A stretch of DNA of 64,000 bases from Streptomyces alfalfae (GCF_004127445.1 NZ_QEXM01000033.1:62001-126000); one strand, 5' to 3'; positions 19,477 to 28,617 are shown, counted from the first letter of the stretch. The notes: generated by a model from the sequence alone, not told the origin. Translations and numbers: made by a program.

Positions 19477-21888
19477 ATGGCACAGGGCACGGTCCAGGTG
19501 ACGCACACCGGCACGTCGCGGTGGCGGCGCCGCACCGGCGAATACGCCTCGCTCGCCGCTGCCTTGGAGGCCGCGGGCGACGGGGACATACTGACCGTCG
19601 CCGCGGGCACCTACCGCGAGAACCTCGTGGTCCAGCGCGCGGTGACCCTGCGCGGCCCGGAGAGCACGCCCGGTTCCGTGCGCATCGCGCCGCCCGACGG
19701 AGTGCCGCTCACGGTCCGGGCCTCCGCGACCGTGCAGGACCTGCACATCGAGGGGCAGGACTCCTCCGCGCCCGCGCTGCTCGTCGAGGACGGCGCTCCC
19801 GAGCTGACCGGCATCCGCGTCGTGACCCGCTCCGCCGCCGGCATCGAGGTGCGCGGCGGCGCCCGCCCGACGGTGCGCCGCTGCACGGTCGACAATCCCG
19901 GCGGCATCGGCATCGCCGTGCTCGACGACGGCGGCGGTGTCTTCGAGGAGTGCGAGATCGTCGCGGCGGGCCAGTCCGGCGTGGCGGTGCGCGGCGGCGG
20001 GCACCCGCGCCTGGAGCGCTGCCGGGTGCACCACGCCTCGGGCGCCGGGCTCTCGGTGACGGGCGAGAACAGCGGCCTTGAGGCGATCGGCTGCGAGGTG
20101 TACGAGGTCAAGGGCTCGGGCGTGCAGGTCACCGCGCGGGCCGCCGCGCATCTGACCGACTGCGACGTGCACCGCACCACGTCCGACGGCGTCACGCTCG
20201 ACACGGACGCCGTGCTGACCCTCGCCGACTGCCGCATCCACGACATCCCGGAGAACGCGATCGATCTGCGCTCGCGCTCCGTGCTGACGCTGACCCGCTC
20301 CACGGTGAGCCGGTTCGGGCGCAACGGTCTTTCGGTGTGGGACCCCGGCACGCGCGTGGACGCCAACCAGTGCGAGATCCACGACAGCACGGGCGACTAT
20401 CCGGCGGTCTGGGTCAGCGACGGCGCGACCGCCGTCCTGGAGTCCTGCCGGGTGCACGACGTGCCGGACGCGCTGTTCGTCCTGGACCGCGGCTCCCGCG
20501 CGGACGTCGTCGACAGCGACATCAGCCAGGTGCGCAACACGGCGGTGTCGGTGAGCGACGGCGCGACCGCGGAGCTGGACGACTGCCGTATCCGCGAGGC
20601 CGCCACGGGAGCGTGGTTCCGCGACCACGGCAGCGGCGGCACGCTGGCGAACTGCACGGTCGACGGCGTCCAGACCGGCGTGATCATCACCAAGGGGGCC
20701 GACCCCACCGTGGAGCGCTGCACGGTCACCGCCCCCGCGGAGGCCGGTTTCTATGTGTCGGCGGGCGGCCGGGGCACCCTCCAGGGCTGCCGGGTCAGCG
20801 GCAGCGGGGGCTACGGCTTCCACGTCATCGACGGCTGCCGTGCGACGCTGCGCAAGTGCCGTACGGAGCGGTGCGCGCGCGGCGGCTTCGAGTTCTCCGA
20901 GGAGGGCCCGCTCGTCGAGGACTGCGCGAGCGATGAGAGCGGGGGGCTGCGCACGCCCACCGCCACGTCTCCGGCGCCGGAGACGCCCGCCGTGCAGACG
21001 GCCACGCAGACGGTGGGACTGCTCGGCTCCGTCCCCGTCCAGCAGGCGGCGCCTCCCGCGGCGTCCGAGCAGACCGTCCGCGCCTCGAAGGAGGTGCTCG
21101 GCGAACTGGACGCCCTGGTCGGCCTCGACAGCGTCAAGCGCGAGGTGCGGGCGCTCACCGACATGATCGAGGTGGGCCGCCGCAGGCAGCTGGCCGGGCT
21201 GAAGGCCGCGTCCGTCCGCCGCCACCTGGTCTTCACCGGCTCCCCCGGCACGGGCAAGACGACCGTCGCCCGGCTCTACGGCGAGATCCTCGCCTCGCTC
21301 GGCGTCCTGGAGAGCGGCCACCTCGTCGAGGTCTCCCGCGTCGACCTGGTCGGCGAGCACATCGGTTCGACGGCGATCCGCACCCAGGAGGCCTTCGAGC
21401 GGGCGCGCGGCGGTGTGCTGTTCATCGACGAGGCGTACGCGCTCTCCCCCGAGGACTCCGGGCGCGACTTCGGCCGCGAGGCCATCGACACGCTCGTGAA
21501 GCTGATGGAGGACCACCGCGAGGCCGTCGTCGTGATCGTCGCCGGTTACACCGCGGAGATGCGGCGCTTCCTCACCGTCAACCCCGGTGTCGCGTCCCGT
21601 TTCTCCCGCACCATCACCTTCGGCGACTACGCGCCCGAGGAGCTGCTCCGGATCGTGGAGCAGCAGGCGGAGGAGCACGAGTACCGGCTGGGCGCGGGCA
21701 CCGCCGAAGCACTCCTGAAGTACTTCACGGCGCTGCCGAAGGGTCCCGCGTTCGGCAACGGCCGCACCGCGCGGCAGACCTTCGAGGCGATGGTGGAGCG
21801 GCACGCGGGCCGCGTCGCCCAGCTGCCCGATCCGAGCACCGACGAGCTCACCCTGCTGTATCCGGAGGATCTGCCGGAGCTGGTGTGA
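19477..21888 (+). CDS. Right-handed beta-helix / AAA+ ATPase fusion protein
   Basis: 803 residues. Residues about 1-480 form a long run of parallel beta-helix (pectate-lyase-like) repeats with units such as ASVQDLHIEG, GIEVRGGARPTVRRCTVDN, GVAVRGGGHPRLERCRVHH and GVIITKGADPTVERCTV. A Pro/Ala-rich hinge (TPTATSPAPETPAVQT) leads to a CbxX/CfqX-type AAA+ module (about 535-800): VGLDSVKREVRAL, Walker A GSPGTGKTT, Walker B VLFIDEAYAL, sensor-1 VVIVAGYT and arginine-finger region NPGVASRFSRTI. The AAA part resembles the RubisCO-activase/EccA class of remodelling ATPases; the beta-helix probably recognises an extended partner. No signal peptide is seen, so it is cytoplasmic. Its last 41 bases overlap the convergent membrane hydrolase gene. 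Confidence 0.88.
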   Translation: MAQGTVQVTHTGTSRWRRRTGEYASLAAALEAAGDGDILTVAAGTYRENLVVQRAVTLRGPESTPGSVRIAPPDGVPLTVRASATVQDLHIEGQDSSAPALLVEDGAPELTGIRVVTRSAAGIEVRGGARPTVRRCTVDNPGGIGIAVLDDGGGVFEECEIVAAGQSGVAVRGGGHPRLERCRVHHASGAGLSVTGENSGLEAIGCEVYEVKGSGVQVTARAAAHLTDCDVHRTTSDGVTLDTDAVLTLADCRIHDIPENAIDLRSRSVLTLTRSTVSRFGRNGLSVWDPGTRVDANQCEIHDSTGDYPAVWVSDGATAVLESCRVHDVPDALFVLDRGSRADVVDSDISQVRNTAVSVSDGATAELDDCRIREAATGAWFRDHGSGGTLANCTVDGVQTGVIITKGADPTVERCTVTAPAEAGFYVSAGGRGTLQGCRVSGSGGYGFHVIDGCRATLRKCRTERCARGGFEFSEEGPLVEDCASDESGGLRTPTATSPAPETPAVQTATQTVGLLGSVPVQQAAPPAASEQTVRASKEVLGELDALVGLDSVKREVRALTDMIEVGRRRQLAGLKAASVRRHLVFTGSPGTGKTTVARLYGEILASLGVLESGHLVEVSRVDLVGEHIGSTAIRTQEAFERARGGVLFIDEAYALSPEDSGRDFGREAIDTLVKLMEDHREAVVVIVAGYTAEMRRFLTVNPGVASRFSRTITFGDYAPEELLRIVEQQAEEHEYRLGAGTAEALLKYFTALPKGPAFGNGRTARQTFEAMVERHAGRVAQLPDPSTDELTLLYPEDLPELV

Positions 21889-24187
21889 CCGCTTCGCCGG
21901 CCGCGGGCCGCGGCGAGGGCACGGCCGCCTTCAGGCGCGCGAGGAGCCGTGCGCGCTCCTCGGCGAAGGCGGGGTCGTTCTGGTAGCCGCCGTGGCCGAG
22001 GATCGGCGCCGGGAGCGGGTGGGCCTCCGTGCGACCGTAGGCCAGGGGGTCCTTGAGGGCCGCGCGGTCGACCTGGGGGCCGCAGTCGCCGTGCAGGCCG
22101 ATGGGGCCGCCGATCGGGTCGGTGGCGCGGTGCAGGTTGCGCCAGCAGTCGACCTCGCGGTGCAGGGACGACAGGGCCGCCGGGCCGAAGTGGGCGGGGA
22201 ACCAGCGGCCGTAGAGGCGCTCCAGGGGTGAGCCGTAGGTCAGCAGGGCGACGCGCTTGCGCACGGAGGGCCGCAGCTGCCAGGCGGCCGCCGCGGCGAG
22301 GACGCTGCCCTGTGAGTGCCCGGAGATGACGAGGCGGCCGCCCGTGGCGCTGGTCGCGCGCGTCCAGGCCGCCATGCGCCAGGTCAGGTCGGGGACCGCG
22401 CGCTCGGCGTAGCAGGGCGGGGCGAAGGGGTGGGCGGCCCGGGGCCAGAAGGTGCCGACGTCCCAGAGGATGCCGATGGTGCGGCGGGCGGACGGGTCCT
22501 TGTAGGCGCGGCGGCCCCAGGTGACGAACAGTATGAAGCCGAAGCCGATCAGCCAGGACCCGAGCGCCTGCGCGGTCTCCGCCGCGCCCTCCACGACGTC
22601 GGGCGTCCCTTGGGCGGCCCTGGCGGGCACTTTTCCGGTCAGCCAGGCGCCGACGAGGGCGCCCGCGCCGAGCAGCAGGGTCACGGCGGAGACGGTGCCG
22701 ACGATGCGCGGCGCGCGGTCGGTGAGGGAGGCACGGGCGCGTGTCGCGGCGATGCGGCGCGTGCGCTCGGGGTCCCTGGGCTCGCCGGGGTAGTCGAGCG
22801 GGACCTGTGCCCGCTCGCGGCGCTTGATGCGGACGGTGCGCGCGCCGAGCCAGGCGCAGAGCAGCGCGACGACGACGAGCAGCGGCGGGATCACGGACGC
22901 CTGCCAGGTGAGCAGGACGGGCGGTCCCGCTATCGAGCCGTGGGCGCCGTCGAGCCAGTCGGCCACGCGCTGGGCGCCGCCGCCGGACATCACCCCGCCG
23001 AGCGCGCAGGACAGCATGGCGACCGCGGGTCCCGCCAGGCCGCGCAGGGCGGTGCGGGGGGCCGGCGACGAGCGGTACAGGGCGTGTGCGACCGCCGCGA
23101 GGCCGATGACGAGGAGCCCCTGGACGAGCGCGATCCCGCCGAAGGTGGCGTCGCCCGGCAGCCTGCCCGCGGACTGCCAGCCGGGGCGCGAGACGCCCGC
23201 GTAGAGCAGGGTGAGGACGAGCACGGCGAGCGCGGCCTGCGGAAGGCGCCGGACCAGGGCCTTGTCGAGCCTGCGGTCGAGGCGGTTCTCGCTGCGCCCC
23301 CTGCGGCACACCACCCACACGATGACGACGCCGCCCGCGGCGAGCGCGGCCTCCAGGGTCCAGCCGAGGGCGTCGAGCAGGGCGGGGCCGCCGGGGCGGC
23401 GGTCGTGCCGCGCGGCCGCGGCGCCGACGGCGGCGGCGACGGTGAGCAGCCCGGCGGCGGTGTGGGCGGCGCGGAGGCGGGCGACGAGGCGGCGGCCGTA
23501 CCAGAAGCCGGGCCTGGCGAGCGCGGAGCGGTGCGTCTCCTCCTCCGGGTCGGGATGGTGGGGCAGCGGCTGCTGGGACTCGTAGGCGCTCCAGGTGCGG
23601 CGGGAGAGGTACCAGAGCAGGCCGGTGAGCGCGGCGGGCGCCAGGGCGGCGAGGCCGAGCCTGCGGCCGGGCTGCGACCACCAGCCGCCGTTCCCCGCCT
23701 CGTCCGTCGCGAGGAAGCCGAGCCAGGCGCGGTCGGCGGAGCAGTCGGGGGTGCCCGCGCACTGCCAGGCGGTGAGGTCGAGGGCGACCTCGCAGGCGGC
23801 GGCGGTCAGGAGCACGGTGAGGGTGAGGCCGATCAGCCGCACCAGGAGGCCGTAGGCGCGCACGAGCCGCCGGCGGCGGCGTGAGGTGGGCCGCATCCAG
23901 TGGGCGAGGTTGACCACCATGAAGGGCAGCAGCAGGAGCCACAGGGCGCGGGAGCCGTTGCCGGAGGTGAGGTTGCACCACACGTACGCCTCGGGCACCG
24001 GTTTGCCGCGGTAGTCGTCGGGGCGCCGCTCGGCGTCCGCGTCCTCGGCGCGCCGGAAGACGGCCGCCGTGTCGTCGCCGGTGATCCGCACGGTGCGCGG
24101 ATCGCCGAGCATGTCCTCCGGTGTGGTGCCGCCGACCCCGTGCACCAGGAGTTCCAGGGCGGTCTCGTCCTTCGTCGCACGTTCCAC
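21848..24187 (-). CDS. Multi-pass membrane protein with alpha/beta-hydrolase (lipase-like) module
   Basis: 779 residues from GTG 24187 (GGGGGA upstream; a TTG at 24226 is less likely). The N-terminus starts ERATKDETALELLVHGVGGTTPEDML, an alpha/beta-hydrolase oxyanion-type strand (LLVHGVGG). Then come roughly ten hydrophobic helices (for example ALWLLLLPFMVVNLAHWM, LLVRLIGLTLTVLLTAAACEVA, VILVALLCAWLGARTV-like segments, SWLIGFGFILFVTWG). The nucleophile elbow ISGHSQGSVLAAAA comes late (about residue 635), followed by NLHRATDPIGG and ILGHGGYQNDPAF carrying candidate Asp/His residues. The hydrolase fold thus appears split around a membrane domain. The substrate is unknown. It overlaps the beta-helix/AAA gene tail to tail. 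Confidence 0.75.
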   Translation of the reverse strand: MERATKDETALELLVHGVGGTTPEDMLGDPRTVRITGDDTAAVFRRAEDADAERRPDDYRGKPVPEAYVWCNLTSGNGSRALWLLLLPFMVVNLAHWMRPTSRRRRRLVRAYGLLVRLIGLTLTVLLTAAACEVALDLTAWQCAGTPDCSADRAWLGFLATDEAGNGGWWSQPGRRLGLAALAPAALTGLLWYLSRRTWSAYESQQPLPHHPDPEEETHRSALARPGFWYGRRLVARLRAAHTAAGLLTVAAAVGAAAARHDRRPGGPALLDALGWTLEAALAAGGVVIVWVVCRRGRSENRLDRRLDKALVRRLPQAALAVLVLTLLYAGVSRPGWQSAGRLPGDATFGGIALVQGLLVIGLAAVAHALYRSSPAPRTALRGLAGPAVAMLSCALGGVMSGGGAQRVADWLDGAHGSIAGPPVLLTWQASVIPPLLVVVALLCAWLGARTVRIKRRERAQVPLDYPGEPRDPERTRRIAATRARASLTDRAPRIVGTVSAVTLLLGAGALVGAWLTGKVPARAAQGTPDVVEGAAETAQALGSWLIGFGFILFVTWGRRAYKDPSARRTIGILWDVGTFWPRAAHPFAPPCYAERAVPDLTWRMAAWTRATSATGGRLVISGHSQGSVLAAAAAWQLRPSVRKRVALLTYGSPLERLYGRWFPAHFGPAALSSLHREVDCWRNLHRATDPIGGPIGLHGDCGPQVDRAALKDPLAYGRTEAHPLPAPILGHGGYQNDPAFAEERARLLARLKAAVPSPRPAAGEAVTPAPADPPDTAG

Positions 24188-24390
24188 TGTTCCGTGTCCC
24201 CCGAGAAGTGCGTGGTGAGGGGGCAAGGATCTCGGCTCAGGGGCCGGTGCGCACCCTCCGTCACTGAATCTCCCCCGAACGGGCGGCGGGGAACCACGTG
24301 GCCCGGCTGTCCGAGGGGCGTGCGAGGATGAGGCGCAGCGCGCCGCGGGGGCGCGGCGGGTGTGATGATGCAGAAGGGCCGGGGCCTGGC

Positions 24391-25230
24391 GTGAGTGAGA
24401 ACCAGAACCTCCTCGCCGAGCAGCGCCGTGCCCTGATCCTCGACGAGGTGCGCCGCAGGGGCGGTGTCCGCGTCAATGAACTGACCCGCAAGCTCGGCGT
24501 CTCGGACATGACGGTCCGCCGCGACCTGGACGCGCTGTCCCGGCAGGGCGTCCTGGAGAAGGTCCACGGCGGCGCGGTGCCGGTCGTCGAGGCGAGCACG
24601 CACGAGCCGGGGTTCGAGGCGAAGTCGGGTCTGGAGCTGAGCGCCAAGGAGGACATCGCGCGGACGGCGGCGTCCCTGGTGGCGCCCGGTTCGGCGATCG
24701 CGCTGTCCGGCGGCACGACGACGTACGCGCTGGCGCACCACCTCCTCGACGTGCCCGATCTGACCGTGGTGACCAACTCCGTGCGGGTCGCGGATGTCTT
24801 CCACTCCGCCCAGCGCAGCTCGGGGCAGCGGCAGGGCGCGGCCACGGTGGTGCTGACCGGCGGGGTGCGCACGCCCTCGGACTCGCTGGTCGGTCCGGTC
24901 GCGGACCAGGCGATCGGGGCGCTCCACTTCGACGTGCTCTTCCTCGGGGTGCACGGCATATCGGCGGAGGCGGGCCTGTCGACGCCGAACCTGGCGGAGG
25001 CGGAGACCAACCGGCGCCTCGTGCGGTCCGCGCGGCGGGTGATCGTGGTGGCGGACCACACCAAGTGGGGGACGGTGGGGCTCAGTTCGTTCGCCGCGCT
25101 CTCGCAGGTCGACACGTTGGTGACGGACGCGGGGCTGTCGGCGGAGGCGCGCGCGGAGGTCTCCGAGCACCTTCGCAGGCTCGTGGTCACGGGTGAGCCC
25201 GAGGCGGCGGACGAGCCCGCAGACAACTGA
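24391..25230 (+). CDS. DeoR/GlpR family transcriptional regulator
   Basis: 279 residues from GTG 24391. The N-terminal DeoR helix-turn-helix reads LAEQRRALILDEVRRRGGVRVNELTRKLGVSDMTVRRDLDALSRQG with the family hallmark VHGGAV. The C-terminal DeoRC sugar-phosphate sensor fold has ISLSGGTTTYALAHHL-like GSAIALSGGTTTYALAHHL, TVVTNSVRVADVF, and VVADHTKWG near the end. Such proteins repress sugar or nucleoside catabolic genes and are induced by phosphorylated intermediates. No sugar operon lies next to it here (SRPBCC gene downstream), so its target is probably elsewhere. Confidence 0.92.
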   Translation: MSENQNLLAEQRRALILDEVRRRGGVRVNELTRKLGVSDMTVRRDLDALSRQGVLEKVHGGAVPVVEASTHEPGFEAKSGLELSAKEDIARTAASLVAPGSAIALSGGTTTYALAHHLLDVPDLTVVTNSVRVADVFHSAQRSSGQRQGAATVVLTGGVRTPSDSLVGPVADQAIGALHFDVLFLGVHGISAEAGLSTPNLAEAETNRRLVRSARRVIVVADHTKWGTVGLSSFAALSQVDTLVTDAGLSAEARAEVSEHLRRLVVTGEPEAADEPADN

Positions 25231-25293
25231 CGGCCCGCCGGATATGGTTGATCGTGCCCGGTCAACCGCCCGTTTCCCTGGGGGCCGTGTTCG

Positions 25294-25782
25294 ATGGCAC
25301 GCCGACTGCAGCCCGTGACGCTCGACTTCACCGCATCCGCACCGCTGCGCCTGGTCTTCACGCGCGAGATGGCCGCGGCGCCGGAGGCGGTCTACCGTGC
25401 GCTCGCCGAGGAGACCACCGGCTGGCCGAGGTGGTTCACCGCGGTCGCCTCGTGCCGCCCGGCCGGCGACGGCAGGGGCCGTGAGGTGCGGCTCAGGGGC
25501 GGCACCCGCTTCCGGGAGACGGTCCTCGCGGCCGAGGCCCCGCACCGCTACGCCTACCGCGTCGACGAGACGAACGCGCCGGGCCCCCGCGCCCTCCTGG
25601 AGGAGTGGCGGCTCAGCCCCGCGGGGACCGGCACGCGCGTGCGGTGGACCGTCGCGGCGGACGGCCCCGTCCCGTTCCGCCTGCTGCTGCGGGTGGGCCG
25701 CGCGGGCGTCGGCCGCGCCTTCCGCGACGCCGTGACGCGCCTCGACCGGCGGCTCACCGCCGTGGAACGGGACCCCGGCTAG
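25294..25782 (+). CDS. SRPBCC (START-like) family protein
   Basis: 162 residues. It has the usual pattern of polyketide-cyclase/dehydrase-type SRPBCC proteins: REMAAAPEAVYRALAEETTGWPRWFTAVASCRP (first strand and helix), GTRFRETVLAAEAPHRYAYRV, EEWRLSPAGTGTRVRWTVAADGP, and a long C-terminal helix VGRAFRDAVTRLDRRLTAV. These proteins bind hydrophobic ligands in a helix-grip pocket; no catalytic residue is evident. It lies 63 bases after the DeoR gene, with a GGTTGA-N10-TCAACC inverted repeat (25246-25267) between them. It converges with the Cds1 gene, leaving only 7 bases between stops. Confidence 0.8.
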   Translation: MARRLQPVTLDFTASAPLRLVFTREMAAAPEAVYRALAEETTGWPRWFTAVASCRPAGDGRGREVRLRGGTRFRETVLAAEAPHRYAYRVDETNAPGPRALLEEWRLSPAGTGTRVRWTVAADGPVPFRLLLRVGRAGVGRAFRDAVTRLDRRLTAVERDPG

Positions 25783-25789
25783 GGAAGGG

Positions 25790-26920
25790 CTACCGCCACT
25801 CCCCCGTGGCCAGCAGCGTCTCGATCGCCGCCGTGTACGGAGCGATGTCCAGGCCCTGTTCGGCCAGCCAGGCGTCGGAGTAGTACTTGTCCAGGTAGCG
25901 GTCGCCCGGGTCGCAGATCAGCGTCACCACACTGCCCTGGCGGCCCACGTCGACCATCTCGGCGACGATCTTCAGGGCGCTCCACAGGCCGGTGCCGGTC
26001 GAGCCGCCCGCCTTGCGGCCGATGGCGCGCTCCAGGGCGCGCACCGCCGCGACGGACGCCGCGTCCGGGACCTTCATCATGCGGTCGATCGCGCCGGGCA
26101 CGAAGCTGGGCTCCATGCGGGGCCGTCCGATGCCCTCGATGCGGGAGCCGCAGTCGCTCGTCGCGTCGGGGTCGTTCTTCGTCCAGCCGTCGAAGAAGCA
26201 GGAGTTCTCCGGGTCGGCGACGCAGATGCGGGTGTCGTGCTGCATGTAGTGGACGTAGCGCGCCAGCGTCGCCGAGGTGCCGCCGGTGCCCGCCGTGGCG
26301 ACGATCCAGGCGGGCTCCGGGTAGCGTTCGAGGCGGAGCTGCTGGTAGATCGATTCGGCGATGTTGTTGTTGCCGCGCCAGTCGGTGGCGCGTTCCGCGT
26401 AGGTGAACTGGTCCATGTAGTGGCCGCCGGTCTCGACGGCGAGGGCCGCCGACTCGGCGTACATCGTGCGCGGGTCGTCGACGAAGTGACACCGGCCGCC
26501 GTGGAACTCGATCAGGCGGCACTTCTCGGCACTGGTCGTGCGCGGCATCACGGCGATGAAGGGCACCCCGACGAGCTTCGCGAAGTACGCCTCGGAGACG
26601 GCTGTCGAGCCGCTGGACGCCTCGATGACCGGGCGGCCGGGCCTGATCCAGCCGTTGCAGAGGCCATAGAGGAAGAGCGAGCGCGCCAGGCGGTGCTTGA
26701 GGCTGCCGGTCGGGTGCGTGGATTCGTCCTTGAGGTACAGGTCGATGCCCCACCGCTCGGGCAGCGGGAAGCGCAGCAGGTGGGTGTCGGCCGAGCGGTT
26801 GGCGTCCGCCTGGACCTTTCGGACGGCTTCTTTCAGCCAGGCGCGGTACTCCGCGTCGCTGTGGTCGACGTCGAGCGTCGGCATCGGCCCGTCGGCTCGA
26901 ATGGGCTGTGGGGTGTCCAC
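25790..26920 (-). CDS. cds1: PLP-dependent L-cysteine desulfhydrase, Cds1-like (cysteine synthase family)
   Basis: 376 residues of fold-type II PLP enzyme. The PLP lysine is in [14 protein letters not shown] (about residue 75); the Asn/Ser loop is [15 protein letters not shown]; the phosphate-binding GTGGTSAT loop is at about 200 ([16 protein letters not shown]). Long [23 protein letters not shown] and [18 protein letters not shown] segments distinguish it from CysK/CysM and match Cds1 (Rv3684 in Mycobacterium tuberculosis), which degrades cysteine to H2S, pyruvate and ammonia. The role is thus likely sulfide production and redox balance (by family). A 19-bp palindrome lies about 100 bases upstream. 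Confidence 0.85.
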   Translation of the reverse strand: MDTPQPIRADGPMPTLDVDHSDAEYRAWLKEAVRKVQADANRSADTHLLRFPLPERWGIDLYLKDESTHPTGSLKHRLARSLFLYGLCNGWIRPGRPVIEASSGSTAVSEAYFAKLVGVPFIAVMPRTTSAEKCRLIEFHGGRCHFVDDPRTMYAESAALAVETGGHYMDQFTYAERATDWRGNNNIAESIYQQLRLERYPEPAWIVATAGTGGTSATLARYVHYMQHDTRICVADPENSCFFDGWTKNDPDATSDCGSRIEGIGRPRMEPSFVPGAIDRMMKVPDAASVAAVRALERAIGRKAGGSTGTGLWSALKIVAEMVDVGRQGSVVTLICDPGDRYLDKYYSDAWLAEQGLDIAPYTAAIETLLATGEWR

Positions 26921-27004
26921 CGCGGGGCTCCTTCGCGTCGTGCCGGACGCGATTCGACGCGGCCGTACCCCTCGATCTTAAACACCCCTCGCACGCTTCT
27001 CACC

Positions 27005-27035
27005 TGCATAAACACACCTTTGACCACCTCAAAGG
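27005..27035 (-). promoter_or_regulatory. 19-bp inverted repeat and promoter-like elements upstream of cds1
   Basis: CCTTTGA-CCACC-TCAAAGG (27017-27035) is a perfect inverted repeat with 7-bp arms. On the minus strand TTTGAG inside it and TATGCA at 27010-27005 are 17 bases apart and resemble -35 and -10 boxes. The rest of the 26921-27238 gap shows no gene; it should also hold the promoter of the plus-strand gene at 27239. Confidence 0.5.
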
Positions 27036-27238
27036 CACTGCTGGCGCAGTCGGCCGCGGCGGGCCCGACGGGCGGCGGGGACACCCGGTCGGCGGCACTT
27101 CCCGACGTCTCCCATGAGCACTGGTGCTCGACGCCCACGAGGGGCAGACTGCACGTCACGGGACATGGTCCACTACGGAGCACGGGACGCCGTCCCGGGC
27201 CGAGCGATGTCACCGAAGCGCACAAGGGGGCGGAAGTC

Positions 27239-27568
27239 ATGGCGGAGCCGGAGTTCACGGCGACGGGTGTGCGGATCGGCCGGCGCCTGCGCTCCCTCAC
27301 CCGCGCCGGACAGGTCCGGATCGCCGACGGCAGGCTGGAGTTGCTCACCAGTTACGGCACGGAGATCGACAGCGCTCCGGTGCAGGCCGTGCGCGCGGGC
27401 AAACCCTGGTTCGCCCCGGAGGACCACGCCCTGGCCGAGGTGAACGGCACGCGCTACCGGCTCACGCTCGGCGAGCGCGAACCGGCTCCCGGGCAGGCCG
27501 GGCCCCCCACCGTGCGCAGGTTCATCGAGGCGGTGCGGGGCGCCGCGGGGCGTCGCGCACGGGACTGA
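27239..27568 (+). CDS. Small hypothetical protein
   Basis: 109 residues. The sequence MAEPEFTATGVRIGRRLRSLTRAGQVRIADGRLELLTSYGTEIDSAPV... GKPWFAPEDHALAEVNGTRYRLTLGERE is beta-rich with no signal peptide or helix long enough for a membrane. It resembles small actinobacterial PH-like or beta-sandwich proteins, but I cannot assign a family. A longer frame runs upstream without similarity to anything; the ATG at 27239 is preceded by GGGGGCGGAAG, a plausible RBS. Confidence 0.65.
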   Translation: MAEPEFTATGVRIGRRLRSLTRAGQVRIADGRLELLTSYGTEIDSAPVQAVRAGKPWFAPEDHALAEVNGTRYRLTLGEREPAPGQAGPPTVRRFIEAVRGAAGRRARD

Positions 27569-27782
27569 ACGGGCCGCCGCCGGGCCGAGCGGGGCCATCC
27601 GCGCCACGCGAGTTGCACGCCCGTTCCCCCTGGGCCACTCTGGTCTCACATCACTCTGGGTTTACCGGCGATGACGCTGCGAACCAGCCCGCCGCCGGCA
27701 CGCAGTAGGCGGCAGACCAAGCGGCCACCTGCTGGATCCGAACGACGCCTTCTTCCGGACCTCAATTCGGGGAGTCGCAGCC

Positions 27783-28256
27783 GTGATCAGCAAACCAAGC
27801 AGGCATTGCACGGTGGAGCTTCAGGCCCTGCCGTCGCGGATCCGCCAGGTCCGCAGAATCATCTCCGCGCAGTTGCGGTACTGGCGTCTCGACCCCTTGA
27901 TAGACCAGGCCGCACTCGGCGTCACCGAGCTGCTGACCAACGTCCATCGGCACGCCGAACCGGACAAGGGGTGCACCGTGGAGATCGAGCTGCTCCTCGA
28001 ACGGCTCACCGTCTCCGTCCACGACCACGACCCCCGGCTGCCCGTGATCCACGAGGCGGAGCCGACGGAGACCAGTGGCCGGGGCCTCGCGCTGGTGGCG
28101 GCCGTGAGCGAGAGCTGGGGCGTGCGCCCCCACGGGGATTCGGGAAAAGTCGTGTGGTTCACGCTCCCCGCCCCCGAGCCCTCGGTGACCGTCCCCTTGC
28201 GTCCCGTGTTCGGGATGCCCGAGAAGACCCCCGCCCGGTCGGCCGTCGCCGGCTGA
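27783..28256 (+). CDS. ATP-binding anti-sigma-factor-type protein (HATPase_c_2, RsbW-like)
   Basis: 157 residues from GTG 27783 with GGGGAG upstream. GHKL motifs are present: N box GVTELLTNVHRHAEP (about 51-65), a degenerate G1 VSVHDHDPRLP, and G2 TSGRGLALVAAVSESWGV (about 98-115). Streptomycetes encode dozens of such single-domain RsbW/SpoIIAB-like kinases, which phosphorylate STAS antagonists or bind sigma factors. A STAS protein (43805) and the end of another HATPase (63750) also lie in the window, but no direct partner is adjacent. The C-terminus (PSVTVPLRPVFGMPEK) is typical of this subfamily. Confidence 0.85.
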   Translation: MISKPSRHCTVELQALPSRIRQVRRIISAQLRYWRLDPLIDQAALGVTELLTNVHRHAEPDKGCTVEIELLLERLTVSVHDHDPRLPVIHEAEPTETSGRGLALVAAVSESWGVRPHGDSGKVVWFTLPAPEPSVTVPLRPVFGMPEKTPARSAVAG

Positions 28257-28324
28257 CCGGGCGGTGATCGTCCCCCGCTCGCGTCCCGCGCCGAGCGTGC
28301 GCCGTCGCGCGTACGCCGGTGGGG

Positions 28325-28393
28325 TCACTCGGTGGCGATGGCGCGCAGCACGTCCATGCGCGCCGCGCCCCGCGCCGGGCGCGGCCCCGCCGA
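28325..28393 (-). pseudogene. Relic of an FtsX-like ABC permease C-terminus
   Basis: Within the 361-base gap 28257-28617 the minus strand encodes GPRPARGAARMDVLRAIATE followed by a stop. The ending ARRAARxDVLRAIATE is typical of the C-terminus of FtsX-like ABC permeases in actinobacteria (from memory of the family, not a search). Upstream of this point the frame loses similarity to transmembrane helices. I read it as a small leftover of a deleted permease gene. The rest of the gap holds only the TetR operator. Confidence 0.35.
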
Positions 28394-28589
28394 GGCTCCC
28401 GCCGCCGGGCCCGCCGTCCCAGTGCGCCCGGGTCCGCAGGGGAAGTCAGCTCCTCGGTGGGCATCTCGGATGACTCGTCGAGACTCACCCCGCACGGCAT
28501 GCCGCGTCGTCGCACGGCCGGCGGCACCGCGCGTGCCACCGAGGGAGTACGCGGGGGCGGCGCGACTGCTCCCCACGCCCCATGGATTC

Positions 28590-28609
28590 TGTACCTACTA
28601 GTATGTACA
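28590..28609. promoter_or_regulatory. Near-perfect 20-bp operator before the TetR operon
   Basis: TGTACCTACTAGTATGTACA is palindromic at 18 of 20 positions. It ends 8 bases before the TetR ATG and includes promoter-like TAGTAT. Its position and symmetry suggest autorepression of the four-gene operon by its TetR protein. Confidence 0.75.
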
Positions 28610-28617
28610 GTGTCCCC

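Noticed and set aside
25246..25267. GGTTGA-N10-TCAACC repeat between the DeoR and SRPBCC genes as a firm operator
   Set aside because: Arms of only 6 bp with a long spacer and no clear promoter; kept as a remark in the SRPBCC entry.
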